Under the pieces are notes generated by a model, which was given only the letters and a program-made list of their open reading frames with translations, had not been told where the DNA came from and did not search any database. Below are positions 53,333 through 62,358 of a stretch of 64,000 nt of DNA, in pieces (position 1 is the first letter of the stretch; every line of letters starts with the position of its first letter). The position numbers and the translations under genes were made by a program. Origin of the DNA: Rhizobium sp. N324 (GTDB taxonomy: Bacteria; Pseudomonadota; Alphaproteobacteria; Rhizobiales; Rhizobiaceae); assembly GCF_001664485.1 (NCBI RefSeq), contig NZ_CP013634.1:310001-374000 (forward strand), given 5' to 3'.

Positions 53333-54433
53333 CTACCAGACCAGCCCACGGGCCGCGACCTCCTCCACCCGGGTCACCACGCCGCCCCGATGAAACACCA
53401 TCGTGTCGAACAGGTTGGAAACCACGCAGGTATGGTTCGGGATGATGAACAGCCTCTCGCCGATCTGCGGCCGGGGGCCGGTGCAGTTTGCGAGATCGAT
53501 TACGCCGTGTTCTTCCGAGAGGCTGGTGATCCGCGCCTGGGGATAGCCAACGATCAGGCCGTAATCGCTGAAGCCCTGGAGGTCGGAGGTGAGCGCCTTC
53601 GAGCCGGCGTCGATGACGGCGCGGTCGGCGGTTGGGCGGGAGACGACGGTGGCCAGCACATGCATCGCGCAGTCGTCCTCGGTGCAATGGCCCATGCGCA
53701 CCATCTGGCGGTCGTTGTAGATATAGGTGCCGGCGCGGTGTTCGGTGGCCGAGGGGACGAGATGCGCCTCGAACAGGCTCGGCGTTCCGCCATTGCTGAC
53801 GATCGGGCAGGCGATGGCGTCGGATTGCAGGCGGTTCAGCGTCTCGGCGATGAAGGCCTCGACGGCGGCGGCCGATTGCGGCTTCGGATAGGTGACGATG
53901 CCGCCGAAGGTGAGGCCGTCGGCAGCAGTGATGCGCCTGGCGAGTGAGGCCGCTTCTTCCGGCGTCTGCACGCCGCAGCGGCCGCCGCCGGTATCGCATT
54001 CGACCAGCACGGTCAGCGGCCTGTGGCCGGAAAAATGCGCGGCGAGCCCATCGACCGTCGTTTCGCTGTCGGCGACGACCTTCAGCGCCGGGATTTTCTC
54101 GTTCAGCTTCGCCAGGCGCTCGAGCTTCTGCTGCCCGAGGATGTTGAAGGTGATGAGGATGTCGCCGAAGCCGGCTGCGGCGAAGACCTCGGCCTCCGTC
54201 ACCTTCTGGCAGTTGATGCCCTTGGCGCCGGCGGCAAGCTGGGCGACGGCGAGCGCCGGGATCTTATGCGTCTTGATATGCGGGCGGAAGTTCAGCCCGT
54301 GCTGATCCATATAGGATTGGACGCGGGCGATGTTGGCGGCCAGCCGGTCCTCGTCGATGACCGGGCGCGGCGTCGAGAGATCGGCGATCCTGTCGCCTGC
54401 CTTGGCGACGACGGCAAAGCTGGCATCAGGCAT
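53333..54433 (-). CDS. PLP-dependent D-amino-acid enzyme (D-threonine aldolase / D-serine dehydratase family)
   Basis: A 366-residue fold-type III PLP enzyme. The PLP lysine lies in RPHIKTHK (residues 50-57); VLVECDTGGGRCGVQ, IVSNGGTPSLFEAH and the C-terminal metal motif NHTCVVSNLFD are also visible. The H-x-C at the metal site is the pattern of zinc-dependent D-serine dehydratase, whereas D-threonine aldolases usually have H-x-D, so a D-serine dehydratase-like activity is somewhat favoured. Its ATG abuts the stop of the MlrC gene (TAGATG), so the two are coupled. Confidence 0.85.
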   Translation of the reverse strand: MPDASFAVVAKAGDRIADLSTPRPVIDEDRLAANIARVQSYMDQHGLNFRPHIKTHKIPALAVAQLAAGAKGINCQKVTEAEVFAAAGFGDILITFNILGQQKLERLAKLNEKIPALKVVADSETTVDGLAAHFSGHRPLTVLVECDTGGGRCGVQTPEEAASLARRITAADGLTFGGIVTYPKPQSAAAVEAFIAETLNRLQSDAIACPIVSNGGTPSLFEAHLVPSATEHRAGTYIYNDRQMVRMGHCTEDDCAMHVLATVVSRPTADRAVIDAGSKALTSDLQGFSDYGLIVGYPQARITSLSEEHGVIDLANCTGPRPQIGERLFIIPNHTCVVSNLFDTMVFHRGGVVTRVEEVAARGLVW

Positions 54434-55909
54434 CTAGGCGGCTCCGCGTTCTCTTCCGTGTGGGTCGGCGACGATCGGCCAAATCGTCTTCGGCGCCCGC
54501 CGGTACGGCGTCGTCGCCGGATTATTGGGATAGGGCGTTCCGGCGGAGCAGTAAAGGATCTCGGCGGCGATCCTGGAGAAGGAGGCGAAGAAGTGATTGG
54601 TGGATTTGATCACCAGGATCTTCTGCTTCTCGGGATCGATGCCCATCACCGAAAACAGGCTGGGATCGAAGCTCTGGGCCCGCGTCGAATTGAGGATGAT
54701 GTCGATGCCGTCGAGCACGATATGGGCGGCATCGCCGAACGGCGCCAGGCTCTCGCCGAACTGCATCTCGGCATTTTTCACCAGCTTGACGACCTTGACG
54801 GTGCCGTCGATCGGATTGCCGGTGCCGGGCGCCGATTTGGCGCCGAAGCGCAGCGGAATTTCCGCCCCCTCGCCTGCCGCAAAACAGATCTGCACCGCCA
54901 TCGGATCCCAGATGGTGCCGACCGCCGCAGTCTTGACGCCGCGGGCCATCAGCTCGGCAAGAATGACGGTGGCATCGCCGGCCGTGCCGCCGCCCGGATT
55001 GTCCCAGACATCGGCGATGACCACAGGCCACGCGGTGGCGGCCATGGCGCGCGCGACGGCTTGCCGCTCGTCGATCTGCGGCACCATGAAAGTGCCGCGC
55101 TTGGAAAAGAGTTCGAGGCCGAGGTCGCGCGCCAAGGCGGCGCCCTTCTCCGGCTTGTCGTCGGTGACGACGAGCAGCTTCGTTCCCATCTCGGGAACGT
55201 CGCCGACCATGAAGCCGTGGATCACCGAGATCGACAGGATATCGGCATCGTCCTTCTCGATCCGCATGATCTTGTCGACGAAGGAGCGCATCGGCTCGCG
55301 CGAGGTCGGAAAGACGTCGATCATCCGGCAGTCGAACACCGAGATCACGGGCTTGACCCGGCCTTCAAGTGTGTCGACGGCGATGCGCCAGAGATCCTCG
55401 GCTCGGTCGACGAAATCCGTATGCGGAAATTCCTTGAAATAGACGGCGAAATTGAGCGCCGCGACACGTTTTGCCGTGAGGTGGCTGTGCGGATCGAGTT
55501 CGGCGCAGATGAGCACATCGGGCCCGACGATGTCACGCATGCGCTGGAGAAGATCGCCTTCCGTATCCTCGTATCCGGCTGCCACCATGGCGCCATGCAG
55601 GCCCATGACGACGGCATCGACCGGCATGGCCGCTCTCAACTGGCCGAGGATTTCGTCGCGCAATTCCTCATAGGTCGCCCGGTTGACGAGGCCGGCGGGA
55701 TCGGCCCAGGTGGCAGTGCCCTCGATCAGCTGCCAACTCTTTTCCCGGGCGACGCGCCTTCCGACGGTGATCGGCGCGGTGCAGAGCGTCGGTGTCTCAG
55801 GATGCTGGCCGGGGGGCGCATAGAGCGAGGCTTCGAATGCGCGGCGATCCACGCAGATCGGGGAGAAAGTATTGGTCTCGGTCGCCAATGCCGCCGTGAA
55901 AATGCGCAA
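54434..55909 (-). CDS. M81-family peptidase (MlrC-like)
   Basis: A 491-residue protein of the MlrC/microcystinase C family (DUF1485 plus MlrC C-terminal domain). It opens with LRIFTAALATETNTFSP; VMGLHGAMVAAGYEDTEGDL, AELDPHSHLT and ADVWDNPGGGTAGDAT are the characteristic blocks, with metal ligands in the DPHSH region and H/E residues near the N-terminus. A TTG start at 55909 fits because AAGGCG lies about 7 bases upstream and no ATG is close; the open frame upstream overlaps the neighbouring gene. In soil bacteria this family usually acts on small peptides or amide-bonded compounds, not microcystin. Middle gene of a three-gene unit. Confidence 0.88.
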   Translation of the reverse strand: MRIFTAALATETNTFSPICVDRRAFEASLYAPPGQHPETPTLCTAPITVGRRVAREKSWQLIEGTATWADPAGLVNRATYEELRDEILGQLRAAMPVDAVVMGLHGAMVAAGYEDTEGDLLQRMRDIVGPDVLICAELDPHSHLTAKRVAALNFAVYFKEFPHTDFVDRAEDLWRIAVDTLEGRVKPVISVFDCRMIDVFPTSREPMRSFVDKIMRIEKDDADILSISVIHGFMVGDVPEMGTKLLVVTDDKPEKGAALARDLGLELFSKRGTFMVPQIDERQAVARAMAATAWPVVIADVWDNPGGGTAGDATVILAELMARGVKTAAVGTIWDPMAVQICFAAGEGAEIPLRFGAKSAPGTGNPIDGTVKVVKLVKNAEMQFGESLAPFGDAAHIVLDGIDIILNSTRAQSFDPSLFSVMGIDPEKQKILVIKSTNHFFASFSRIAAEILYCSAGTPYPNNPATTPYRRAPKTIWPIVADPHGRERGAA

Positions 55910-55938
55910 GAAAGTCGCCTTCGTGTTGTCTTCCCGCT

Positions 55939-56421
55939 TTAGCCCATCGGGTTCGGCAGGTAGCCGGTGAAACCTGAGATCTTCCAGCGCCCCTGGTGCA
56001 GCCGGCAATAATAGAGCGTCTGCCATTGCAGCACGTCGCGGGTGCCGTCAGCCCTGGTGATGCCGCCGTCGAATTTCTTGCGCACCAGCGCCATCTCGCC
56101 TTCGATCTCGATATCCTCGAGCGTCGTCGTGGTGAAGATCGCCGTGCGCGCATCTTCCGCGAAACGCTGCTCGGCAAAATCCTTCGCCTGCCTCAGCCAT
56201 TCCTGGCGATAGGCCGACAGCGTCGGAAAGGCCAGCCGCCACCTGTCGGGGCTGACCTGCTTCTGGGCATCGATGCCGATGAAGCCCTCTTCGACGAAAT
56301 CATCCTCGACCTTTGACCAGTCGGCGGCGAGAAAAGCGTCGATATCGCGCGGAACGAGCATTTCCCAGATCGCCTGCCGGGCGCTGTCGGAGGGGAAGGG
56401 ATTCTGGAAAGGGTCGCGCAT
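55939..56421 (-). CDS. NTF2/SnoaL-like hypothetical protein
   Basis: A 160-residue protein beginning MRDPFQNPFPSDSARQAIWE. The sequence ADWSKVEDDFVEEGFIGIDA with later FTTTTLEDIEIEGEMALVRK and RLHQGRWKISGFTGYLPNPM follows the cone-fold pattern of NTF2/SnoaL-like proteins, but no specific family is recognised. It is the first gene of the minus-strand unit, 29 bases before the assumed MlrC start, and diverges from the RidA/RpiR/SDR genes. Confidence 0.65.
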   Translation of the reverse strand: MRDPFQNPFPSDSARQAIWEMLVPRDIDAFLAADWSKVEDDFVEEGFIGIDAQKQVSPDRWRLAFPTLSAYRQEWLRQAKDFAEQRFAEDARTAIFTTTTLEDIEIEGEMALVRKKFDGGITRADGTRDVLQWQTLYYCRLHQGRWKISGFTGYLPNPMG

Positions 56422-56434
56422 ATCAGCCCCGGAT

Positions 56435-56520
56435 TGAAATTCTTTTCATAATCCATGTTTTTCACTGGTCAAATTCTGCTTTCTATGGTCATTTGTCAAC
56501 TTATCAAGAAAATAATTTGC
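56435..56520. promoter_or_regulatory. Divergent promoter region with GAAA/TTTC sites
   Basis: TGAAATTCTTTTCA (56435-56448) is a palindrome with 5-base arms around 4 bases, and GAAAATAATTTGC (56508-56520) resembles the repeated motif at 42913 and 42986. The sites flank the 112-base gap between the divergent genes, AT-rich in this GC-rich region. A TTGTCA element lies at 56494-56499. The RpiR regulator encoded 0.4 kb to the right is the likely ligand-controlled binder. Confidence 0.45.
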
Positions 56521-56532
56521 AAGGACTTCAGC

Positions 56533-56922
56533 ATGCCCATCAAGCGCTATGGCACTGTTCAAACGGGGGCCGGCGGCAAGGCGCTGCCTTTCGCGCGTGC
56601 GGTCGAGGCCGACGGATGGCTCTATGTTTCCGGCCAGGTTGCAATGGAAGATGGCGAGATCATCGACGGCAACATCATCGCCCAGACCCACAAGACGATC
56701 GCCAATGTGCTTGAGATTCTCGAAGAGGCCGGATACGGCGTCGAGGATGTCGTGCGCGTCGGCGTCTGGCTCGACGATCCGCGCGACTTCTGGACCTTCA
56801 ACAAGATCTATCAGGAGTATTTCGGCGAGCATCCGCCGGCGCGCGCCTGTGTGCAATCGTCGATGATGGTCGATTGCAAGGTTGAGATCGACTGCGTGGC
56901 CTATAAGAAGAAGGGTGCATAG
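56533..56922 (+). CDS. RidA-family protein
   Basis: A 129-residue protein starting MPIKRYGTVQTGAGGKALPF. The RidA fold shows in GWLYVSGQVAMEDGEIIDGN, QTHKTIANVLEILEEAGYGV and the active-site region PPARACVQSSMMVDCKVEID, which keeps the canonical arginine (P-A-R-A/S) and the neighbouring residues, so enamine/imine deaminase activity is plausible. AAGGA lies 7 bases before ATG 56533. It is the first gene of the plus-strand unit and faces the PLP enzyme unit; RidA commonly detoxifies enamines released by PLP dehydratases such as the one at 53333. Confidence 0.9.
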   Translation: MPIKRYGTVQTGAGGKALPFARAVEADGWLYVSGQVAMEDGEIIDGNIIAQTHKTIANVLEILEEAGYGVEDVVRVGVWLDDPRDFWTFNKIYQEYFGEHPPARACVQSSMMVDCKVEIDCVAYKKKGA

Positions 56923-56943
56923 GGAATAAGGGCGGGAGCGGCT

Positions 56944-57807
56944 TTGGATATCTTTTCGACATTGCAGGAAGACAAGGGCCGGCTCTCTCCCTCCGAAAGC
57001 CGCATCGCCGAGATCATCGTCAACGATTTCGAGTTCGCCGTGAACGCCTCGATCATCGAGCTCGCCGAACGCGCCGAAGTGTCGCCGCCGACCGTCACCC
57101 GCTTCTGCCGGCGGCTGGGCTGCGAGAGTTTTTCCGACTTCAAGGTGCAGCTCGCCCGCACCGCCCATATCGGCGTGCGCTATCTGAAGCCGGAATCGAA
57201 AAGCACCGATCCGGCCGACGTCGCCCAGGATATCATCACCAAGGCGCAGAACGCGCTGTTTCTGCTGCACCGGTCGCTCGATCTGGCGGCGATCGAAGCG
57301 GCCGTTTCGCATATCGCCAAGGCCGACATGATCTATGCCTTCGGCTCGGGCGGCAATTCGTCGATGATCGCCGACGAGCTGCAGAACCGGCTCTTCCGGC
57401 TCGGGCTTCGCATCACCGCCAGTTCCGATCACAGCATGCAGCTGATGATGGCGGCGGCGGCCCGGCCGGGCGACGTGCTGATCGGCTCGTCCTTCTCCGG
57501 GCGCAATCTGGAGCTGGTGCGGGCCTTCGAGCTTGCCCGCGGCGCCAAGGTGAAAACGATCGCGCTGACCCAGACGGCAAGCCCGGTGGCCAAGGCGGCC
57601 GAAATCGTCGTGCCGATCGACCTTCCGGAAGGCAATAATATCTATCGTCCGACCTCGACGCGCATCGCCTACATCGCGACGGTCGATATTCTCTCGAGCC
57701 TGGTCGCCTATGCCGTTCAGCCGAAGGCGACGACCACGCTGCGGCGCATCAAGCAGCAGCTTGTCATCCACCGCGACGGCGACGACCGGCAATTGCTTGG
57801 AGATTGA
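56944..57807 (+). CDS. RpiR/MurR-family transcriptional regulator
   Basis: A 287-residue regulator with an N-terminal HTH_6 domain (LSPSESRIAEIIVNDFEFAV, then ELAERAEVSPPTVTRFCRRL) and a C-terminal SIS sugar-phosphate-binding domain (KADMIYAFGSGGNSSMIADE and DVLIGSSFSGRNLELVRAF). The start is a TTG at 56944 with GGGAGCGG upstream. It is 21 bases after the RidA gene and 25 bases before the SDR gene. The SIS domain normally senses a phosphosugar. Confidence 0.92.
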   Translation: MDIFSTLQEDKGRLSPSESRIAEIIVNDFEFAVNASIIELAERAEVSPPTVTRFCRRLGCESFSDFKVQLARTAHIGVRYLKPESKSTDPADVAQDIITKAQNALFLLHRSLDLAAIEAAVSHIAKADMIYAFGSGGNSSMIADELQNRLFRLGLRITASSDHSMQLMMAAAARPGDVLIGSSFSGRNLELVRAFELARGAKVKTIALTQTASPVAKAAEIVVPIDLPEGNNIYRPTSTRIAYIATVDILSSLVAYAVQPKATTTLRRIKQQLVIHRDGDDRQLLGD

Positions 57808-57832
57808 GGCTCATGAACGGGAGCGACGGAAC

Positions 57833-58609
57833 ATGACGAAGTCGATAGCCATCGTGACCGGCGCTGCCGGCGATATAGGTGCTGCGATCGCCGCCCGCCT
57901 CGCCGATGACCATGATGTCGTGCTGCTCGCCGATATCGATGCCGCCGCGGCGGCAGCCGTCGCCTCGAAGCTCGGGCCGGCCGATCGCTTCGTGGCCGCC
58001 GGATGCGATGTGACCAGCGAGGCGAGCATATCGGAATTGGCCGGACGCGCCGCCGAGGACGGCGTGGTGCGAACGCTGGTCAACAATGCCGGGGCCGCGC
58101 GGGCCACCAGCCTGCACGAGACGACGCCGGAGATCTGGCGGGCGGATAATGCGCTCAATCTCGAAGCGGCCTTCCTGTGTTTCCGCGCCTTCGAGCCGAT
58201 GCTGAAGATCTCGAAAGGCTCCGTCGTCAACATCGCCTCGGTCAACGGCATGCATGTCTTCGGGCATCCGGCCTATAGCGCCGCCAAGGCCGGCCTTCTG
58301 CATTTCACCCGGCTGGTCGCCGTCGAATACGGCAAGTTCGGCATCCGCTCCAATGCCGTCGCGCCCGGCACGGTGAAGACGCAGGCCTGGGAGAAACGCG
58401 CCGCCGCCAATCCGAATGTCTTCGAGGAGGCGCGCCGCTGGTATCCGCTGCAGCGCGTCGTCGATCCCCGGGATGTCGCCAATGCCGTCGGCTTCCTGGC
58501 CGGTCCGCTCGCCGCAGCAATCACCGGTGTCTGCCTGCCCGTCGATTGCGGCCTGACCGCCGGCCAGGCCGAACTTGCGAGAACCTTCTCGCAATCGGAA
58601 CATTACTGA
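57833..58609 (+). CDS. Short-chain dehydrogenase/reductase
   Basis: A 258-residue classical SDR: cofactor loop TGAAGDIGAAIA (residues 9-20), acidic DIDAAAAA favouring NAD, LVNNAGAA, catalytic Ser in NIASVNGMHVFG and Tyr-x3-Lys in AYSAAKAGLLHF, and the C-terminal VCLPVDCGLTAG. It follows the RpiR gene by 25 bases in the same direction. Probably oxidises or reduces a sugar or sugar alcohol of the same pathway as the 43021 operon. Confidence 0.92.
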   Translation: MTKSIAIVTGAAGDIGAAIAARLADDHDVVLLADIDAAAAAAVASKLGPADRFVAAGCDVTSEASISELAGRAAEDGVVRTLVNNAGAARATSLHETTPEIWRADNALNLEAAFLCFRAFEPMLKISKGSVVNIASVNGMHVFGHPAYSAAKAGLLHFTRLVAVEYGKFGIRSNAVAPGTVKTQAWEKRAAANPNVFEEARRWYPLQRVVDPRDVANAVGFLAGPLAAAITGVCLPVDCGLTAGQAELARTFSQSEHY

Positions 58610-58705
58610 TATTCAGGCTCCAATCTCCGAGCCGAAACATGACATGATTTTCGAGACTGCCCGCCGCGGCCGCGCCTGCCGATTTCCCTGACGATTGATG
58701 ACCCC

Positions 58706-59929
58706 ATGAGCCGCCTCTTCCCCGACGTTTTCCGCAACCCGGCGATCCGCGCCAGCATGATCGCCATTTTCACTTTTGGCATGGCGGGGGCGATGACGGC
58801 GCCCTATCGCTCGATCGTCGGCATCCGCGAATTGGGTTTGAGCGACGGCCTCTATTCTTTCCTGAGCTTCGCTTCGGCGGCGGTCAACGTCGTCGTCAGC
58901 GTCCTGCTCGGCAACCTCGCCGATCGGCTCGGCGAGTATCGATCGGCGATGATCGGCGCCTGCATTTTCGGCATTGTCGGTTACGGCATGGTCTATGCCT
59001 TTCCGAGCGCAGCGATCTTCGCCATTAGCGGGCTGCTGCCGCTGCCGATCTTCGGGGCGCTGAATTCGCTGCTCTTTGCCAATGCGCGCGCGGCGATGCA
59101 GGGCATGAACCGCAATGACATGGTGACGGCCAATTCCGGCGTGCGCGCGATGATCTCGCTCTCCTGGGTATTGATTCCGGGCATTACCGGCCTTGTGCTC
59201 TCCGGTGCATCGAGCATGCTGCCGGCCTATCTCTTCGCGGCCATCGCCTGCCTTCTGTGCCAGGGCATCATCCTCTTCGCCCTGCCGAAACGGGCCGGAG
59301 CGAAAATGGCCGCGGTTCATCACCTCAGCTATCTCGGTGCGCTCAGGCAGGTGGTTTCGCCGCGGATTTCGGCGCATATCGCAGGCGTGGCGCTGATATC
59401 AAGCACGCTGCATCTGAACGACGCGCTTCTGCCGCTGATCGCCACCGGCGCCGCCCATGCCGCGCTGAGTGACGTCGGCATTCTGGTCGGCATCGTCGCC
59501 CTGCTGGAGATCGTCTTCATCATCGTCTGGTCGCGGATTGCCCGCAGCGCCGGCCAGATGACGGCGCTTGCCGCCGGCACCATCATTTATGCCGTGTTCC
59601 TCAGCCTTCTCGGTTTTGCCTCCGAGCCGTGGCACCTCTATGCGCTCACCTTGCTCGCCGGCATCGGCGCCGCGGCGATCATCAGCATTCCGATCACCTA
59701 TCTGCAGGATCTGATTGCCGATCGGCCGGGGCTCGGCAGCGCCCTGATCTCCGTCAATATCTTTGCCAGCGCCGGCATCGGCGCGCTGGTCTTTGCTTCA
59801 GGCACTTGGGCGACCGGTTATTCCGGAACCGCCATCCTCAGCGCCGTCACCGGCCTGTCGGGGATCGCAATCCTCGGCCTCTTGCAGCGGCGCAATGCCG
59901 TTGCGCCTGCCGATGCCAATGTTGAATAG
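58706..59929 (+). CDS. MFS transporter
   Basis: A 407-residue major facilitator with 12 predicted membrane segments. The cytoplasmic loop GNLADRLGEYRSAMIGACIF is the usual G-x3-D-R-x-G motif after segment 2. The N-terminus (FRNPAIRASMIAIFTFGMAG) and the pattern of short loops resemble sugar-efflux (SetA/SotB-like) transporters. It starts 96 bases after the SDR gene and ends 75 bases before the ROK gene. Substrate unknown. Confidence 0.88.
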   Translation: MSRLFPDVFRNPAIRASMIAIFTFGMAGAMTAPYRSIVGIRELGLSDGLYSFLSFASAAVNVVVSVLLGNLADRLGEYRSAMIGACIFGIVGYGMVYAFPSAAIFAISGLLPLPIFGALNSLLFANARAAMQGMNRNDMVTANSGVRAMISLSWVLIPGITGLVLSGASSMLPAYLFAAIACLLCQGIILFALPKRAGAKMAAVHHLSYLGALRQVVSPRISAHIAGVALISSTLHLNDALLPLIATGAAHAALSDVGILVGIVALLEIVFIIVWSRIARSAGQMTALAAGTIIYAVFLSLLGFASEPWHLYALTLLAGIGAAAIISIPITYLQDLIADRPGLGSALISVNIFASAGIGALVFASGTWATGYSGTAILSAVTGLSGIAILGLLQRRNAVAPADANVE

Positions 59930-60004
59930 ACCCGACGAAGAATGTGGCTTTCATCGCTATCCGTCTTGTGACAAGGGTGAGGCACCATTTCCTTTGAAGG
60001 CGAC

Positions 60005-61207
60005 ATGAAGGCGATCTCCGGCACGAATCTCGAGCAGGCCAAGTCTCACAACCGGCGTGTGGTGATCGAGGCCGTCCGCACGCACGGTCCCCTGTCGCGC
60101 GCGGCGATCGCCCGGATGACGGCGCTGACCGCCCAGACCGTGTCGAATATCGTCGAGGAACTGGAGCGGTCGCATCTTCTCGTGCCGGCCGAGGCGCAGA
60201 AGCTGGCGCGGGGACAGCCGATCATCCCCTATTCGATCAATCCCGCCGGCGCCTATTCGATCGGCCTCGAACTCGGCCGCCAGCGTGCCAGCGGCGTCCT
60301 GACGGATCTCTCCGGTGCCGTCTGCGCCCGCATCGAGCGTCATGTCGAACATCCCGATCCGCAAAGGGCGCTGCCGGTTCTCCAAGCACTCGTCGAGGAT
60401 CTGCAGCGGGCCTTCGCCTTCGACCGGAACCGGTTGCTCGGCGTTGGCATGGCCCTGCCCGGCCGCTATGCCGATGGCGGCACCACCTCTCTCAGCCCGC
60501 AGAGCCTGCCCGGCTGGCAGGATTTTCCCGTCGGCCACGAGCTGGAACAGCGGGTCAGGGTGCCGGTGCTGGTCGAAAACGACGCGACCGCGGCTGCGAT
60601 CGGCGAACGGCTTCACGGCGTTGCCCGCGGCTTGGCCAGCTTCGTCTATCTGTTTCTCGCCGGCGGCGGCGGCATCGGCGCCGGCATGTTCCTCGACGGC
60701 CACCTCTACAAGGGCAGCCGCAACAATGCCGGCGAGATCGGCCATATCATCGTTGAGCCGCACGGCAAACTCTGCAGCTGCGGCAAGCGCGGCTGCCTGG
60801 ACCGCTACGTCTCACCGACCGTCGCTTACGAATTCATGGGCATCGCCAATGCCGAGGAGCTGTCGCCTGACGATCTCGACACGCTGATCGCCAGGGGCGG
60901 CGAAGGCCTGGATGCCTGGCTCGACCAGGCCGTCCAGCCGCTGCGGCAGACCCTCGACTTTCTCGAACTTGCCTTCGACCCGCAGACCATCGTGCTCGGC
61001 GGCAGCCTGTCGACAGCGCTGATGCGCCGGCTTGCCGAACGGCTGGAGCCGCTGCACACCCCGATCGACCCCAACCGCAAACAGACCATTCCACGCGTCA
61101 TGATCGGCATGACCGGCAAGGACACGGCCATCCTCGGCGCCGCCGCCCTGCCGATCTTTTCCGAAACCAATCCGCGCTTCGACGTGCTGCAGAAGCCGGT
61201 CGGCTAG
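60005..61207 (+). CDS. ROK-family protein (NagC-like repressor)
   Basis: A 400-residue protein with an N-terminal winged helix (SRAAIARMTALTAQTVSNIV) and a ROK sugar-kinase-like domain. VLVENDATAAAIGERL, the glycine loop LFLAGGGGIGAG, EIGHIIVEPHGKLCSCGKRG (zinc-binding C-x-C-x4-C motif with upstream His) and AFDPQTIVLGGSLS are present. The helix-turn-helix marks it as a regulator of the NagC/Mlc type rather than a plain kinase. A neighbouring GH20 hexosaminidase gene (62515) would fit control by amino sugars. Its stop codon lies inside a RIME-like element. Confidence 0.9.
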   Translation: MKAISGTNLEQAKSHNRRVVIEAVRTHGPLSRAAIARMTALTAQTVSNIVEELERSHLLVPAEAQKLARGQPIIPYSINPAGAYSIGLELGRQRASGVLTDLSGAVCARIERHVEHPDPQRALPVLQALVEDLQRAFAFDRNRLLGVGMALPGRYADGGTTSLSPQSLPGWQDFPVGHELEQRVRVPVLVENDATAAAIGERLHGVARGLASFVYLFLAGGGGIGAGMFLDGHLYKGSRNNAGEIGHIIVEPHGKLCSCGKRGCLDRYVSPTVAYEFMGIANAEELSPDDLDTLIARGGEGLDAWLDQAVQPLRQTLDFLELAFDPQTIVLGGSLSTALMRRLAERLEPLHTPIDPNRKQTIPRVMIGMTGKDTAILGAAALPIFSETNPRFDVLQKPVG

Positions 61208-61319
61208 AGCATGATGCCGAAAAGTGTGAGCGGTTTTCGGGCGACATCATGCTCTAACCCTTTAATTTAGAACAGGATTCAGATTTTAGGCCGACCGGAC
61301 CTAAAATCATCCCGTTCTA
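61205..61319. repeat. RIME-like intergenic palindromic element
   Basis: Two palindromes in tandem: TAGAGCATGATG...CATCATGCTCTA (61205-61256, with inner CCGAAAA/TTTTCGG) and TAGAAC...GTTCTA (61268-61319, with inner ATTTTAGG/CCTAAAAT). This is the plan of the rhizobial intergenic mosaic element (RIME1). The first bases, TAG, serve as the stop codon of the ROK gene, so the element inserted at, or supplied, the very end of that gene. It ends 17 bases before the methyltransferase stop codon. Confidence 0.8.
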
Positions 61320-61335
61320 GGCGAAGGCTCACCGG

Positions 61336-62358
61336 CTATTCAAACAGAATGAGGCTTGCCGGCGTTGGCGGCATCGGTTTGACCGTGACGCCGGCAAGGC
61401 CGGCCAGTTTTGCCATCTCGGTCAGCTCACTTTGCGTATAAGCGTCGCCCGCCGGTGTGCCGGCGAGCATCTCCCAGGAGAAGGCCGCCGGAAAAGGCGG
61501 CGACACGCGATCTTCGTTCGGCACGAAATCGACCGCAACGATCCGGCCATCCTCTGCAAGGCTCGCGATGATCTTTCGCAGCAGCCCTGCGCATGTCGGC
61601 AGATCGAAGTGGTGCAGAAAATTTGGCAGCAGGACGAGATCGTAATCCCTGCCCCAGTCGACATCGAAGGCACTGCCGGCAATCGTTCGATACCGATCAG
61701 CCACGCCGGCTCTACCCGCATTCTGCCGCGACAGCTCCAATACCGCGGCCCAGTCGACGGCGACGATCTCTGCCGATGGAAAGGCCTTGGCAATTTCGAT
61801 GCCGAAAAGACCTGGACCTGCGGCGATGTCCAGAACCTTTTTGGGAGACCCCCGCCAGCTGGAGATTTCGTCCGCCAGTATTTTGGCGCTGAGGCCGGTG
61901 AAGGAGCCCATGCCGCGCGCGAACTTCAACCACACGGGATTGTCCGGCGACATGTTCGCGAGCCCGGGCGAACCGCCGTTTCGCACGACGGCGGCCGGAT
62001 CGCGCAGAAAATTATCCAGTATTTCGGGTGCGGCGACGAACTCGATAGCGGAGCCCATATAGGCCGGCGAATTGCGATCGAGGAACATTTTGGTCGCCGG
62101 GGTCATCCGGTACTGCCCGCTCTCCTTCGTCAGGAAGCCATGGACCACGAGGTAGTCGCAGAGGATGCGCACGCCGCGCTCCGCAGCACTTGTTGCCGAC
62201 GCCAGCGATGCTGCCGTTTTGCCCTCGCCGATATGCGTAAACAGATCGAGCTCGATGGCCGCCCTGATCGCTGCCGTCTTCCGGCATGCAAACAGGGCGT
62301 CGACCACGAGTTCGGGCGACACGACGCCGGCTTGGGCGTCCTCGACGATTGTTTCCAT
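61336..62358 (-). CDS. SAM-dependent O-methyltransferase
   Basis: A 340-residue methyltransferase of the acetylserotonin/plant-type O-methyltransferase class. The N-terminal dimerisation helix domain has DALFACRKTAAIRAAIELDL and GVRILCDYLVVHGFLTKESG; the SAM loop is KVLDIAAGPGLFGIEIAK near residues 193-210, followed by IVAVDWAAVLELSRQNA and LPNFLHHFDLPTCAGLLRKI. Cytoplasmic; the substrate, usually a hydroxylated aromatic or polyketide-like compound, is unknown. Single gene, convergent with ROK. Confidence 0.9.
   Translation of the reverse strand: METIVEDAQAGVVSPELVVDALFACRKTAAIRAAIELDLFTHIGEGKTAASLASATSAAERGVRILCDYLVVHGFLTKESGQYRMTPATKMFLDRNSPAYMGSAIEFVAAPEILDNFLRDPAAVVRNGGSPGLANMSPDNPVWLKFARGMGSFTGLSAKILADEISSWRGSPKKVLDIAAGPGLFGIEIAKAFPSAEIVAVDWAAVLELSRQNAGRAGVADRYRTIAGSAFDVDWGRDYDLVLLPNFLHHFDLPTCAGLLRKIIASLAEDGRIVAVDFVPNEDRVSPPFPAAFSWEMLAGTPAGDAYTQSELTEMAKLAGLAGVTVKPMPPTPASLILFE

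Noticed and set aside
54434..55909. Microcystin degradation pathway
   Set aside because: MlrC homologues are widespread in soil bacteria and no mlrA, mlrB or mlrD is present.
54023..55942. 639-codon plus-strand frame
   Set aside because: Antisense to the PLP enzyme and MlrC genes; high-GC codon bias produces long mirror frames in this genome.
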